Positions 50,614-59,804 of a DNA stretch of 64,000 nt are shown piece by piece. The stretch is from positions 112,512-176,511 of the forward strand of contig DATIBD010000022.1 in assembly GCA_035457705.1 (NCBI GenBank). The letters run 5' to 3'. Under the pieces are notes generated by a model that made no database searches, was not told the origin of the DNA, and saw only the letters and a list, made by a program, of their open reading frames with translations. Within the stretch, counting starts at the first letter, position 1. Each line of letters starts with the position of its first letter. The position numbers and the translations under genes are program-made. This DNA comes from DASPGQ01 sp035457705 (lineage in GTDB: Bacteria > Acidobacteriota > Vicinamibacteria > Marinacidobacterales > SMYC01).

Positions 50614-51338
50614 TCGCGATCCTTTTTGCCATTCAGCTTTCCGCAGGGGCGGTGGTCGCGCGTGTCAAGGAAGGGGACCTGAAGATCCATGATCTGCAAG
50701 CGCGTACTCGTCTCGAGCTCGTCTCGGCCGGTGAGACGAAGTCGCGAAGCTTCGATCTGTTGCTCAAACGCGACGGCGTGGATTACCGTGCTCTCATCGT
50801 GCTGCGCGAGCCGGAGACCATGAAGGGCACGACGTTTCTCGTCCATGCGGCGCGAGGGGAGAGAAACCGTCAGTGGGCATACTTCCCGGATCTGGATCTC
50901 GTTCGTGAGATCGCGGGAAAGAGCCAGGACGATTCGTTTCTCGGTTCGGATATCACGTACGGAGATCTGGCGGGAGGAGCCCACCTCGACGATCTCCTCC
51001 ACCGTCTCGTGGGAGAGGAGGCGATCGATGGAGCTCCGTGCTACGTGATGGAAGGCGTTCCCCGCCACCGCATTGCCTACGGAAAGCTCCGTGGCTGGGT
51101 TCGCATGGAAGACTTTGTGACCGTGAAAGTGCAGTTCTTCGATGAGGCCGGCGCTTTGATGAAAGAGGCGAGGATCTCCGATATCCGAGAGCTCGACGGG
51201 GGGGCAAAGCTGGGGCATCGCATCGAGCTGGTGAATGCTGCCGCCCACAGCCGAACCGTGCTCACCTTCTCCGATGTCGTCATCAACCAGGGGCTTTCGG
51301 ACGAACGTTTCCGCGAGGAGAGCTTCCCGGGAAGGTGA
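50610..51338 (+). CDS. LolA-like outer-membrane lipoprotein-sorting protein
   Basis: A 242-residue periplasmic protein starting at GTG 50610 inside the permease stop (GTGA). It has a short signal (IAILFAIQLSAGAVVA). SFDLLLKRDGVDYRALIVL, RQWAYFPDLDLVREIAGKS and DSFLGSDITYGDL match the LolA-like sorting family (PF17131), whose members bind acyl chains in a half-barrel. It is a candidate periplasmic carrier for a lipid product. Confidence 0.85.
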   Translation: MIAILFAIQLSAGAVVARVKEGDLKIHDLQARTRLELVSAGETKSRSFDLLLKRDGVDYRALIVLREPETMKGTTFLVHAARGERNRQWAYFPDLDLVREIAGKSQDDSFLGSDITYGDLAGGAHLDDLLHRLVGEEAIDGAPCYVMEGVPRHRIAYGKLRGWVRMEDFVTVKVQFFDEAGALMKEARISDIRELDGGAKLGHRIELVNAAAHSRTVLTFSDVVINQGLSDERFREESFPGR

Positions 51339-51345
51339 AGGAAGA

Positions 51346-52392
51346 ATGCGTGTCCTGGACGCGGCCTGGGTCCTTCCCGAGCATTATTACTCCCAGGATG
51401 CGCTGTCCGCTGCGCTGAAGAAACACTGGGGGGACAAACTCTTCAACCCCGAACGGCTCGAGCAGCTCCATCGCAACGTGCTCGTTTCCGGTCGACATCT
51501 CGCTCTTCGGCTCGAGGAGTACGAAGGCCTTACCTTCAGGGGCGCGAACGACGCGTACGTTCGCTGTGCCGTCGATCTGGGTGCCCGCGCGCTCCAGGAA
51601 GTCCTCGAGCGCAGCGGTCTCACCCCTTCGGAGATCGATCACTTGTTCTTCGTGTCGACGACCGGCATCGCCACGCCTTCGATCGACGCGCGGCTGGTGA
51701 ACCGTCTGGCTCTGCGACCTAACGTGAAGCGCTCGCCTCTGTTCGGGCTCGGCTGCGCTGGCGGGGCGGTGGGGATCACCCGAGCCGCGGACTACCTACG
51801 CGCCTTTCCCAGCGAGACCGCGGTCCTTCTCTCGGTGGAGCTGTGCAGCTTGACACTGCAAAGAGAGGACCTCTCGATACCGAATTTGATCGCGAGCGGA
51901 CTCTTCGGAGACGGCGCTGCCGCCGTGGTTCTCGTCGGAGCCGATCGGATGGCCGCGGGACCTACCGTGGTGGCCTCCCGTTCGGTCTTCTACCCCGACA
52001 CCGAGCACATCATGGGTTGGGACGTTACCGACAAGGGTCTCGGCGTCGTGCTCTCCGCCGAGATACCCGATCTCGTGCGACGGGAAATGAGGCGAAACGT
52101 GGACGATTTTCTGGGCGCGCATCGACTCGGGTTGGAGTCTATCGAGACCTTCGTTTGCCACCCCGGTGGGCCGAAGGTTCTCGAGGCCTTCTCGGAAGCG
52201 CTCGACGTTCCCCGAGAAGCGCTCGCCTTGACGTGGCAAAGCTTGGAGAGGTTCGGGAATCTCTCCTCGGTGTCGGTTCTGGTCGTTCTCGCCGATACCC
52301 TCCGCCAGCGAACGCCAGCCCCAGGGAGCCACGGTCTGCTCCTGGCAATGGGGCCGGGCTTTGCCACCGAGCTGGTCTTGCTCCGATGGTGA
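51346..52392 (+). CDS. Type III polyketide synthase (alkylpyrone/alkylresorcinol type)
   Basis: A 348-residue chalcone-synthase-fold enzyme. The catalytic triad is Cys137 in FGLGCAGGAVG, His272 in FVCHPGGPKVLEAF and Asn305 in RFGNLSSVSV, with the 33-residue His-Asn spacing of the family. It should condense malonyl-CoA onto an acyl starter and cyclise to a pyrone or resorcinol. ATG 51346 has AAGGAAG just upstream; an upstream open frame overlaps the previous gene. The ACP and acyl-AMP ligase genes that follow suggest an ACP-bound fatty starter. Confidence 0.93.
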   Translation: MRVLDAAWVLPEHYYSQDALSAALKKHWGDKLFNPERLEQLHRNVLVSGRHLALRLEEYEGLTFRGANDAYVRCAVDLGARALQEVLERSGLTPSEIDHLFFVSTTGIATPSIDARLVNRLALRPNVKRSPLFGLGCAGGAVGITRAADYLRAFPSETAVLLSVELCSLTLQREDLSIPNLIASGLFGDGAAAVVLVGADRMAAGPTVVASRSVFYPDTEHIMGWDVTDKGLGVVLSAEIPDLVRREMRRNVDDFLGAHRLGLESIETFVCHPGGPKVLEAFSEALDVPREALALTWQSLERFGNLSSVSVLVVLADTLRQRTPAPGSHGLLLAMGPGFATELVLLRW

Positions 52393-52901
52393 GACTGTAT
52401 CTGGCTTTCATTGCGGTTATCGCGGTCGAACGGGTCGTCGAGCTCGTGGTGAGCCGCTCCAACGCCGCCTGGGCGGGGAAGCATGGAGCGATCGAGTACG
52501 GGCAGGACCACTTCGCCTGGATGAAGGCCGCTCACGCGAGCTTTCTCGTGGCCTGCCCTCTAGAAGTCGTCGTCTTCGACCGCCCGTTCGTTCCCCTTCT
52601 CGGGTATCCGATGCTCGCTCTGGCGGTGCTCGCCCAGGTAATCCGCTACTGGGCGGTCGTCTCACTCGGCAGGCGCTGGAACGTTCGCGTTCTCGTCATT
52701 CCGGGAATGCCCCTCGTCAAGAGCGGCCCTTACCGTTTCATGCGCCATCCCAACTACCTCGCGGTGATCCTCGAGGGGCTGGCCGTGCCGCTCGTGCACT
52801 CGGCGTGGATCACCGCGGTCGGTTTCAGTGCGCTGAACGCGTGGCTTCTTTCGATCCGCATCCCCATCGAAGAGCGTGCTCTTCTCGAGCACGCGGGGTG
52901 A
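52386..52901 (+). CDS. Isoprenylcysteine carboxyl methyltransferase-like membrane protein
   Basis: A 171-residue protein with about four helices. The SAM-binding ICMT-type motif is GPYRFMRHPNYLAVILEG, followed by a C-terminal EER-containing helix (IRIPIEERALLE). In Bacillus a protein of this family (BpsB) O-methylates the alkylpyrones made by the type III synthase BpsA. Overlap with the synthase gene (52386-52392) supports the same pairing here. Confidence 0.88.
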   Translation: MVRLYLAFIAVIAVERVVELVVSRSNAAWAGKHGAIEYGQDHFAWMKAAHASFLVACPLEVVVFDRPFVPLLGYPMLALAVLAQVIRYWAVVSLGRRWNVRVLVIPGMPLVKSGPYRFMRHPNYLAVILEGLAVPLVHSAWITAVGFSALNAWLLSIRIPIEERALLEHAG

Positions 52902-53146
52902 CGCCGGTGGAGCGGGGGGCGATTCTCGAGGGAGTTCGAGAGGTCTTTTCCGAGCAGCTCCGCCTCTCGGGAGTGGAAGAGTCCACGCATCTCTTCGACG
53001 ACCTCCACCTCGACTCCATCCAGCAGCTCGCGCTGGTCATCGGGCTCGAGAACCGCTTTCGCGTCAAGCTCGAAGAGGGCGACGAGAACGGACTCTCGAC
53101 CGTTTCCGAGATCGTCGAGCTCATATCGCGGAAGCATCGATCTTGA
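52898..53146 (+). CDS. Acyl carrier protein
   Basis: An 82-residue carrier. FDDLHLDSIQQLALVI contains the phosphopantetheine attachment Ser40 in a D-S-I context. GTG 52898 overlaps the methyltransferase stop (GTGA). A dedicated carrier between the synthase and the ligase implies channelled transfer of an acyl chain. Confidence 0.88.
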   Translation: MTPVERGAILEGVREVFSEQLRLSGVEESTHLFDDLHLDSIQQLALVIGLENRFRVKLEEGDENGLSTVSEIVELISRKHRS

Positions 53147-54633
53147 GCACTCTCGTCGAGGCGCTGCTCCAGGCTTCGCGAACTTCCGAAGGCGTGACGT
53201 TCGTCGACCGAGACGAGGAGCAGTTCTTCCCTTATCTCCAGATCCTCGAGCGAGCGCGCCGGGTTGCTGGAGGCCTTCGGGCGATCGGGGTCGAGCGGGG
53301 AGAGCGTGTCGGGATCACGATCCCTACAAGCATCGCCTTCTACGACGCATTCTTCGGCCTCCTGTTCGCAGGGGCGACGCCCGTTTCCCTGCCGCTTCCG
53401 CCGCCTTTCGGCGATCGCGCGACCCATAACCGCAACGTCGAGGGGATGCTCTCGCAATGCGACGGGCGGCTCATTCTGAGCAGAAAGAGGCTGGACGAGC
53501 TTCCCTCAGGAGAGGACGCTCAGGTCGAGCCCCATCCCGACGAGCTGGCTCTCATCCAGTTCTCCTCGGGCACGACCGAGGGTCCGAAGCCCATTCCTCT
53601 CACTCATCGGCAGGTTCTCGCCAACGTGCGCGCACTCCTAGGGGGGTTTCTTTCGGCATATCCCGAGCACGACGGGTTTCGGCACATTGGGGTTTCGTGG
53701 CTTCCCCTCTACCACGACATGGGTCTCATCGGCGCCGTTCTCGCGGCGATGGCGCATCCGGGTCCGCTGTTTCTCCTCAAGCCGGAGCAGTTCATCGCGC
53801 GACCCGCGTCGTGGCTGCGCGCGATTTCACACTACGGAGCGACCCTGAGTGCGGCCCCACATTTCGCCTACGAGCTCTGCCTCGAGCGCATTCGCGACGA
53901 GGATCTCGAAGGGGTCGATCTGTCGTGCTGGCGCCTCGCTCTGGACGGTGCGGAAATGGTGGGCCCACGCACGCTCGACCGCTTCACCGAACGGTTCGCT
54001 CGATTCGGTCTGCGACGAGAAGCCCTTACGCCCGTGTACGGACTTGCGGAAGCTGCCCTGGCGGTGACATTCGGCGATCCGCATGCCCCTCCTTCGGTCC
54101 GCGAGCGCGACGGGCAGCAGGTCGTGAGCTGTGGACGTCCGCTCCCGGGGTATCAGGTGAGGATCGCTCAGGGCGGGCGCATTCTGATTCGGGGACCGTC
54201 GATCATGAAAGGCTATCTTGGAATGCCAGAGGAGTCGAGCATGATTCTGCGAGACGGCTGGCTCGACACCGGGGACCTCGGCTTCATCGAGGACGGTGAG
54301 CTTTATGTCTGCGGGCGTTCGAAGGAGCTCGTCGTCGTTCGTGGTCGAAATTACTCGCCCACCCTGATCGAGAGGACGGTGAAAGAGCTTCCGGGAGTAT
54401 TCGCCGTGGTCGCGGTCAACGTGGCGACCGACCGAGGCGAGAAGCTCGCCTTGCTCATCGAATCGGAAGGCGAAGCCTTCGAGGCAAAAGTTCGGTCGCA
54501 GGTGTCGGGGACGCTCGGAATCGATCCCGATTACCTCGTCTTCGTGGCACCGGGGAAGCTCCCCCGCACGACGAGCGGCAAGCTACGGCGGAACGATGCG
54601 GCCCGTCTGGTCTCGCCATCGATCCGGGTATGA
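53143..54633 (+). CDS. Fatty-acyl-AMP ligase (acyl-ACP loading)
   Basis: A 496-residue ANL-superfamily enzyme starting at TTG 53143 inside the ACP stop (TTGA). Adenylation motif IQFSSGTTEGPKPIPLTHRQ, then SWLPLYHDMGLIGAVLAAM, which is typical of fatty-acyl-AMP ligases. LTPVYGLAEAALAVTF, DGWLDTGDLGFIEDGELYV and KLPRTTSGKLRRNDAARL with the C-terminal lysine complete the set. It should activate a fatty acid as acyl-AMP and load the adjacent ACP. Last gene of the operon. Confidence 0.9.
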   Translation: MSTLVEALLQASRTSEGVTFVDRDEEQFFPYLQILERARRVAGGLRAIGVERGERVGITIPTSIAFYDAFFGLLFAGATPVSLPLPPPFGDRATHNRNVEGMLSQCDGRLILSRKRLDELPSGEDAQVEPHPDELALIQFSSGTTEGPKPIPLTHRQVLANVRALLGGFLSAYPEHDGFRHIGVSWLPLYHDMGLIGAVLAAMAHPGPLFLLKPEQFIARPASWLRAISHYGATLSAAPHFAYELCLERIRDEDLEGVDLSCWRLALDGAEMVGPRTLDRFTERFARFGLRREALTPVYGLAEAALAVTFGDPHAPPSVRERDGQQVVSCGRPLPGYQVRIAQGGRILIRGPSIMKGYLGMPEESSMILRDGWLDTGDLGFIEDGELYVCGRSKELVVVRGRNYSPTLIERTVKELPGVFAVVAVNVATDRGEKLALLIESEGEAFEAKVRSQVSGTLGIDPDYLVFVAPGKLPRTTSGKLRRNDAARLVSPSIRV

Positions 54634-54738
54634 GCTGCCTGGCGATTTTTCTGGCGTGCTGCCGGCCACTGTCGTAATGGATCGAATCGCCTTGAACATG
54701 TAAACACGAGCGAACTGGGAAGAGAAGCCAGAGAAACC

Positions 54739-54996
54739 ATGCCGATGAAGAACGAAGGCCGAGGCCTGTCCCTGATGCTCGCCTTTTGCCTTGGCGGGTT
54801 CACCGTTTCCGCGAATGCGCAGGAGGCGAGAAGGCGGTGGGAGCGCATGTGTCAGATCCGTCAGGGCTTTTCCGGAGGGGAGCGCCTCATCTCTCTCCGG
54901 ATCCGTCTCGCCTGCGCAGTTAGATGGTCGGGTCCACGGCAACGAACGGCTCCGCGCCCGATGATACGGATGGCCTGGAATAACTCTTTCACGTAG
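54739..54996 (+). pseudogene. Truncated duplicate of the M24 peptidase 5' end
   Basis: The first 42 residues (MPMKNEGRGLSLMLAFCLGG and the signal-peptide end, through CQIRQ) are almost identical to the start of the intact M24 gene at 58256, with a near-identical leader from about 54718. Homology ends near 54866, after which the frame continues as unrelated text. It probably makes no functional enzyme, though a secreted 85-residue peptide is possible. Confidence 0.8.
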
Positions 54997-54997
54997 A

Positions 54998-56929
54998 ATG
55001 CCGGCGCTTATGTCGATGAGCCGGCGCATCGTGATCCTGGCGCTTCTCGTTCCCCAAGCGGTTCACGCTCAATGGAGCACCTACGGGGCCGATAACCGTA
55101 ACTCCAAGTACGTCGCGGCGTCCGCGATCGACAAAGACAACGTGGAGCAGCTCGACATTGTTTGGCGCTGGTCGTCGCCCGACAACGTGATTGCGTCAGA
55201 ACGGCCGGACCTCTTCGTCGGGCTCTTCAAAGGAACGCCCATTCTTCGGGGTGACGCGCTGTACGTCGCGACGGGGCTGCATCGAGTCGCGAGCGTCGAC
55301 GCCCGCACCGGGGAGACTCGATGGACCTACGACCCGGGGATCTATGAGCGTGGAACACCTCAGCGGCTCGGATTCATTCATCGCGGCGTCGCGGCGTGGC
55401 ACGACCGTATCCTCCACGTGACCGGGGAGGGCTATCTCACGGCGCTTTCGATGGAGACTGGCGAGCCCATCGACACATTCGGGCACGAGGGAAGCGTGGA
55501 CCTGCTCCACGGGATTCGCCGGCCGGTGGAGCGGTTCGAGTTCGGCGCGAACTCGCCCGCGATCCTCGTCGGCGACGTAATCGTCGTCGGCTCGTTCGTA
55601 CAGGACGGTTGGCTCGCAAAGGAAGGTCCGCCGGGAGACGTGCGCGGCTACCGCGCGGAGTCGGGCGAGCTCGTTTGGACGTTTCGGACGATCCCCGAAG
55701 CGGGAGAAGAGGGCGTCGAAACGTGGCTCGAGGACTCGTGGCGTTACAGCGGAAGCACGAACGTCTGGACCTACATGGCTGCGGACGACGAGCTCGGCTA
55801 CGTCTATCTGCCGACGAGCACTCCCACGAACGATCACTACGGAGGTCATCGCCCGGGGGACAACTTGTTTGCCGAAAGCATCGTCTGTCTCGACGCTGAG
55901 ACCGGAGAGCGCGTGTGGCATTTCCAGACGACGCATCATGGCGTGTGGGACTACGATTTGCCCGCGGGCCCCGTTCTCGCAGACGTCACCGTCGACGGCA
56001 AGCGGCGCAAGATTCTCGCCCAAGTGTCGAAGCAAGCCTTCGTGTACGTGCTCGACCGCGAGACCGGCGAGCCCATTTGGCCGATCGACGAGCGCCCGGT
56101 GCCACAATCGAACGTGGAACGCGAGCGTACCGCGACAACCCAGCCGTGGCCCACGAAGCCCGCTGCATTCGATCTGCAGGGACTCACGGTCGACGATCTG
56201 ATCGACTTCACACCCGAGCTGCGGCACGAAGCAACGGCGATCTTGAGCCCCTACGACTGGGGCGTCCTCTACACGCCGCCGTCCGAGCGTGGCACGGTAC
56301 TCGTGCCCGGCGTCGTGGGAGGCGCGAGCTGGGCTGGAGCCGCGCTCGATCCCGTCACGGGGTGGCTCTATGTGCCCTCGGTGACCACGCCGGTCGTCGT
56401 CAAGCTCGTTGCGCCCGACCCGGAGCGCTCCGACATGCGGTTCCTGGCCGAGCGGCAGTTTCTCTCGGGCCCCGACGGCCTGCCGCTGGTCAAGCCGCCT
56501 TACGGTCGCATCACTGCCATAAACCTGAATACCGGTGAGCACGAATGGATGACGCCTCTCGGCTCGGGCCCGCGCGATCACCCGCGGCTCGAAGGCTTGA
56601 ATCTTCCTCGACTCGGCTGGCCGTCGCGAGGGTTCGTTCTCGTGACCGACAAGCTGTTATTTGCAGCCCAGGAGCCCGAGCTCACGGGCAACTATTCGTC
56701 GACGACCAACTCGTTCGATTTCGGCGGTCGAACGCGGGAGCCGGTGCTTAGTGTTCTCGACAAGACGACCGGCACGCTTCTAACGGAGATACCGCTTCCC
56801 GCCAACGCCGGCGGTTCGCTCATGACCTACGTGCTCGACTCGAAACCCTTCGTCGTCGTTCCCGTGGGCGGCGGCGGCGTTCCGTCGGAGCTGGTTGCGT
56901 TGTCGCTCCAAGCCAAGGAGGGTAACTGA
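54998..56929 (+). CDS. PQQ-dependent (quinoprotein) dehydrogenase
   Basis: A 643-residue periplasmic eight-bladed beta-propeller. Signal peptide RRIVILALLVPQAVHA favours ATG 55016 as the real start, though 54998 is in frame. Blade motifs include NRNSKYVAASAIDKDNVEQL, VASVDARTGETRWTYDPG, TTHHGVWDYDLPAGPVL and VYVLDRETGEPIWPIDE. No CXXCH is present, so it is the heme-free type and needs a separate electron acceptor. The substrate (an alcohol or sugar) is unassigned. Coupled to the next gene by TGATG. Confidence 0.88.
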   Translation: MPALMSMSRRIVILALLVPQAVHAQWSTYGADNRNSKYVAASAIDKDNVEQLDIVWRWSSPDNVIASERPDLFVGLFKGTPILRGDALYVATGLHRVASVDARTGETRWTYDPGIYERGTPQRLGFIHRGVAAWHDRILHVTGEGYLTALSMETGEPIDTFGHEGSVDLLHGIRRPVERFEFGANSPAILVGDVIVVGSFVQDGWLAKEGPPGDVRGYRAESGELVWTFRTIPEAGEEGVETWLEDSWRYSGSTNVWTYMAADDELGYVYLPTSTPTNDHYGGHRPGDNLFAESIVCLDAETGERVWHFQTTHHGVWDYDLPAGPVLADVTVDGKRRKILAQVSKQAFVYVLDRETGEPIWPIDERPVPQSNVERERTATTQPWPTKPAAFDLQGLTVDDLIDFTPELRHEATAILSPYDWGVLYTPPSERGTVLVPGVVGGASWAGAALDPVTGWLYVPSVTTPVVVKLVAPDPERSDMRFLAERQFLSGPDGLPLVKPPYGRITAINLNTGEHEWMTPLGSGPRDHPRLEGLNLPRLGWPSRGFVLVTDKLLFAAQEPELTGNYSSTTNSFDFGGRTREPVLSVLDKTTGTLLTEIPLPANAGGSLMTYVLDSKPFVVVPVGGGGVPSELVALSLQAKEGN

Positions 56930-57471
56930 TGCGGATCCCGATTATCGTCTGCGCCGCGTTTCTCGCCGGGTCGTGCGCCGGGCCGCCCGGAGAACAGCCG
57001 GTCGAACGAGCGGAAGCGAGTCCGCCGGAAGGCATCGCGTCCATGTTTCACGGAAGCTGGAGCCTCGTATCGTGGACCGACACCAACGAGGACGGCGAGA
57101 CGTTCTCTCCTTACGGTGACGACCCGTTCGGTCGCATCGTCTACGCCCCGAGCGGCAACATGGCCGTTGTTCTGATGGGACAGGGACGCGAGATCGACTC
57201 CGAGATCGGCTCAAGGGGGGGCGCCTTCGGCGAGCTCAACCCCGACGAAATGCGGACCGTGCTGACGAGATTCTTCGCGTACTCGGGCTCCTTCACGGTC
57301 GACGAGGAAGCGGGGACGGTGACCCATCACATCGAGGCCGCCCTCGCCCCCAACTGGGTGGGAGGCGACCGCGTGCGCAAATTCGAAATGGTGAATGACG
57401 ATCGCATCGTGCTCCGTCCCGAGGAAGGAACGAGCCAGCTCACCTGGCAGCGGGAATCTCGGGAGGATTGA
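56929..57471 (+). CDS. Lipocalin-like domain lipoprotein
   Basis: A 180-residue protein with an export signal ending AAFLAGSCAG, a plausible but imperfect lipobox. GSWSLVSWTDTNEDG, GRIVYAPSGNMAVVLMG and TRFFAYSGSFTVDEEAGTV match the lipocalin-like family (PF13924). ATG 56929 overlaps the dehydrogenase stop. Ligand unknown; likely partner of the dehydrogenase or cupin. Confidence 0.82.
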   Translation: MRIPIIVCAAFLAGSCAGPPGEQPVERAEASPPEGIASMFHGSWSLVSWTDTNEDGETFSPYGDDPFGRIVYAPSGNMAVVLMGQGREIDSEIGSRGGAFGELNPDEMRTVLTRFFAYSGSFTVDEEAGTVTHHIEAALAPNWVGGDRVRKFEMVNDDRIVLRPEEGTSQLTWQRESRED

Positions 57472-57472
57472 G

Positions 57473-57940
57473 ATGAAGCATTTCGTCGTGATCGCGAGTT
57501 TCGCCATAGCGGGCTCGATGGCGTTCGACCCATCGCAAGAAACGAAGCCTCGAACCCTGCCCGACCTGGAATCGATAATCGCGGCAGCGATAGCGGAAGG
57601 TGCTCCCGTCGATTCGATCGGTATGGAGAGCTCGATCCTCGGAACGATTCCTCTCGACGCCTATGTCGACACCTTGAAGGACGGAGACTTTCGACTGAGA
57701 GAGGTCGTCCTTCTGCCGGGGGCGAAGGTCCGGGTCCACGGCCACAACGAGAGGCCCGTCATCGCTTACGTACTCGAAGGTGAAATCGTCGAGCACCGCA
57801 GCGACAGTGAGCACCCGCTCGTCAGACGAAAGGGCGATTCGTATTTCGAGGGACCCGGGCTGGTTCACTGGGTCGAGAACCTTTCATCCCATCGCGTACG
57901 AATTATCTCGGTCGACATCGTTCCCGACGACGCGCCATAG
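57473..57940 (+). CDS. Secreted cupin-domain protein
   Basis: A 155-residue protein with an N-terminal signal (VVIASFAIAGSMA) and a single cupin barrel. Motif 1 is VRVHGHNERPVIAYVLEGEI and motif 2 is DSYFEGPGLVHWVENLS. Motif 1 has two His plus Glu available for metal. ATG 57473 follows GGGAGGATTGAG, 1 nt after the lipocalin stop. Catalytic or binding role not determinable. Confidence 0.82.
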   Translation: MKHFVVIASFAIAGSMAFDPSQETKPRTLPDLESIIAAAIAEGAPVDSIGMESSILGTIPLDAYVDTLKDGDFRLREVVLLPGAKVRVHGHNERPVIAYVLEGEIVEHRSDSEHPLVRRKGDSYFEGPGLVHWVENLSSHRVRIISVDIVPDDAP

Positions 57941-58255
57941 CTCTCCGCCCCCCGTTACCTCTCCGTCGTGACCGGACTCGAACGGAATGTGACCGGGAAC
58001 GGGCAGCTTGGCGCCACAAGCTCCCGCTGAAGGAGGGTCAGCCGTGGCATGGATGTCGCTCTATCACCGACCATGGAGAGTTCTCTTGGACATTCGATTC
58101 GGCCTGCGCGACCCGGGTGTGAGCCGCCTTGAGAAGGTAAACACGAGCAGGGCGTTCGCCACGCTCATCAGGTAGGATGCCGTCCCAGGTTTGATCTCAT
58201 GCTGGGGTCGAGCACCTCCGCGACAGAGGAACTTGGAAGAGGAGCCAAAGAAACC
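57941..58255 (+). other. Leader region of the M24 gene, partly shared with the 54.7 kb duplicate
   Basis: Contains GTAAACACGAGC and GGAAGAG-GCCA-GAAACC blocks also present ahead of the truncated copy (54698-54738). No terminator for the cupin operon and no clear promoter were identified. Confidence 0.5.
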
Positions 58256-59578
58256 ATGCCGATGAAGAACGAAGGCCGAGGCCTGTCCCTGATGCTCGCC
58301 TTTTGCCTTGGCGGGTTCACCGTTTCCGCGAATGCGCAGGAGGCGAGAAGGCGATGGGAGCGGTTGTGTCAGATCCGTCAGGACAAGTTCGACTGGATTC
58401 TGCCAGAGGCGATGAGGGAGAACGGGATCGACATGTGGATCACCGTCATGAAAGAAGGGCTCAGAGACCCCCTCTATCACGATTTCGGCGAAGGCTACGT
58501 GGGAAGCATCGGCTATTACATTTTCACCGACCGGGGCGGCGATCGCATCGAGCGCGCCGCCATCGGGGTGAGCGGCCGCCGCCTCGAGGCCTGCGAGACG
58601 TACGACATCGTAGGCTCGGACATCGACTTGAACGCCTTCGTCGTCGAGCGCGACCCCGCGCGCATCGGATTGAACATGTCGAAGAATATTGGAGCTGCCG
58701 ATGGTCTCTCCCACCAGAGCTTCCAGCACCTGGTCGAGACCCTCGGAGAAAGCTATGCCTCACGCTTCGTTTCCGCGGAGAAGCTCGTGTCCGACTTTCG
58801 TTCGCGCCGGGTCGCGAGCGAGATCGTCGCCTTCGGTGAGGCGGGTGAGATTTCACGGGAGATCGCCGAGCGGGCCCTGTCGAACGAGATCATCACCCCC
58901 GCGGTGACGGCTCTCGAGGACGTTTCCTGGTGGATGCAGGACCAGCTTCTCGCCCGGGGCCTCGAATCTTCCTTCGGCATGCCATCCGTCTACGTCACCG
59001 GTCCCGAGGGGATCGTGGCGACGTCCAACGAGCGCATCATCCAGCGCGGCGACTTGCTGATGATCGACTGGGGCGTGGGCTACCTGAATTTCTTCACCGA
59101 CATGAAGCGCATCGCCTATGTGCTCAAAGAAGGAGAGACCGGGGCGCCTCCAGGCATCCAGCATGCTTTCGATCGAGCTCTGGCAGTGAGGGAGGTCCTC
59201 CGCCACAACATCAAGCCCGGACCGACGGCCGGCGTGATGCTCGAGCACCTCAACCAGAAGCTCGCAGAGGCGGGCTTCGAGCTCATCGAGTTCAACCGCC
59301 CGAGCGACACCGACAAGACCGACGTGATTATCGGGTGTCATTCTGTCGGCAACCTGGGCCACGGCGTCGGCCCGTCGATCGCCTGGTTCAACCCCACCCG
59401 TCTGGGCTTCGAGATCAGGCCCACCAACATGTTCTCCATCGAGCTCTTCGCCTATACCGCGGCGCCGGAGTTCGGCGGCAAGAAGGTGCGCATTCCGCTC
59501 GAGGACGACGCGATCGTCACCGAAAGGGGGGTAGAGTGGTTCTACCCGGTGAACGAACGGATCCTGTTGATTCGTTGA
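58256..59578 (+). CDS. Secreted M24-family (Xaa-Pro aminopeptidase-like) metallopeptidase
   Basis: A 440-residue pita-bread-fold protein with signal peptide LMLAFCLGGFTVSANAQ. Metal ligands are recognisable as Asp271 and Asp282 in MIDWGVGYLNFFTDMKR, His369 in NLGHGVGPS, and Glu in MFSIELFAYTAAP. An N-terminal creatinase-like domain lies at about 35-175. It is probably an exported aminopeptidase; the exact cleavage preference is unknown. ATG 58256 is supported by the signal peptide and by identity with the duplicated copy. It overlaps the end of a kinase relic on the other strand. Confidence 0.87.
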   Translation: MPMKNEGRGLSLMLAFCLGGFTVSANAQEARRRWERLCQIRQDKFDWILPEAMRENGIDMWITVMKEGLRDPLYHDFGEGYVGSIGYYIFTDRGGDRIERAAIGVSGRRLEACETYDIVGSDIDLNAFVVERDPARIGLNMSKNIGAADGLSHQSFQHLVETLGESYASRFVSAEKLVSDFRSRRVASEIVAFGEAGEISREIAERALSNEIITPAVTALEDVSWWMQDQLLARGLESSFGMPSVYVTGPEGIVATSNERIIQRGDLLMIDWGVGYLNFFTDMKRIAYVLKEGETGAPPGIQHAFDRALAVREVLRHNIKPGPTAGVMLEHLNQKLAEAGFELIEFNRPSDTDKTDVIIGCHSVGNLGHGVGPSIAWFNPTRLGFEIRPTNMFSIELFAYTAAPEFGGKKVRIPLEDDAIVTERGVEWFYPVNERILLIR

Positions 59579-59705
59579 CGAGCGACCCCACGACACCCCG
59601 TTCGAGCTTCGTGTCCCGAGCGCGATAGAACTCCCTCATACCGCCGTTGCCGACCAGGCCAACGATTTCGTTCGGGCCGAGACGGGTTCCGGGCGTGAGA
59701 GCCAT
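59577..59705 (-). pseudogene. Relic of a second Ser/Thr kinase N-terminus
   Basis: MALTPGTRLGPNEIVGLVG then NGGMREFYRARDTKLER is the standard start of an acidobacterial Hanks kinase with substitutions in the P-loop (GNGGMREFY for GxGGMGEVY). The lysine strand and everything after it are gone, and the frame runs out against the 3' end of the M24 gene. Confidence 0.75.
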
Positions 59706-59804
59706 GATCGCTAAAACGGATCACAATTCTAGTCGAACGCGTCCGCTATCACCCCGAATCGCCACAGGCCACACGATGCACGAGAAGTCGGTAAACTTGG
59801 GCTT

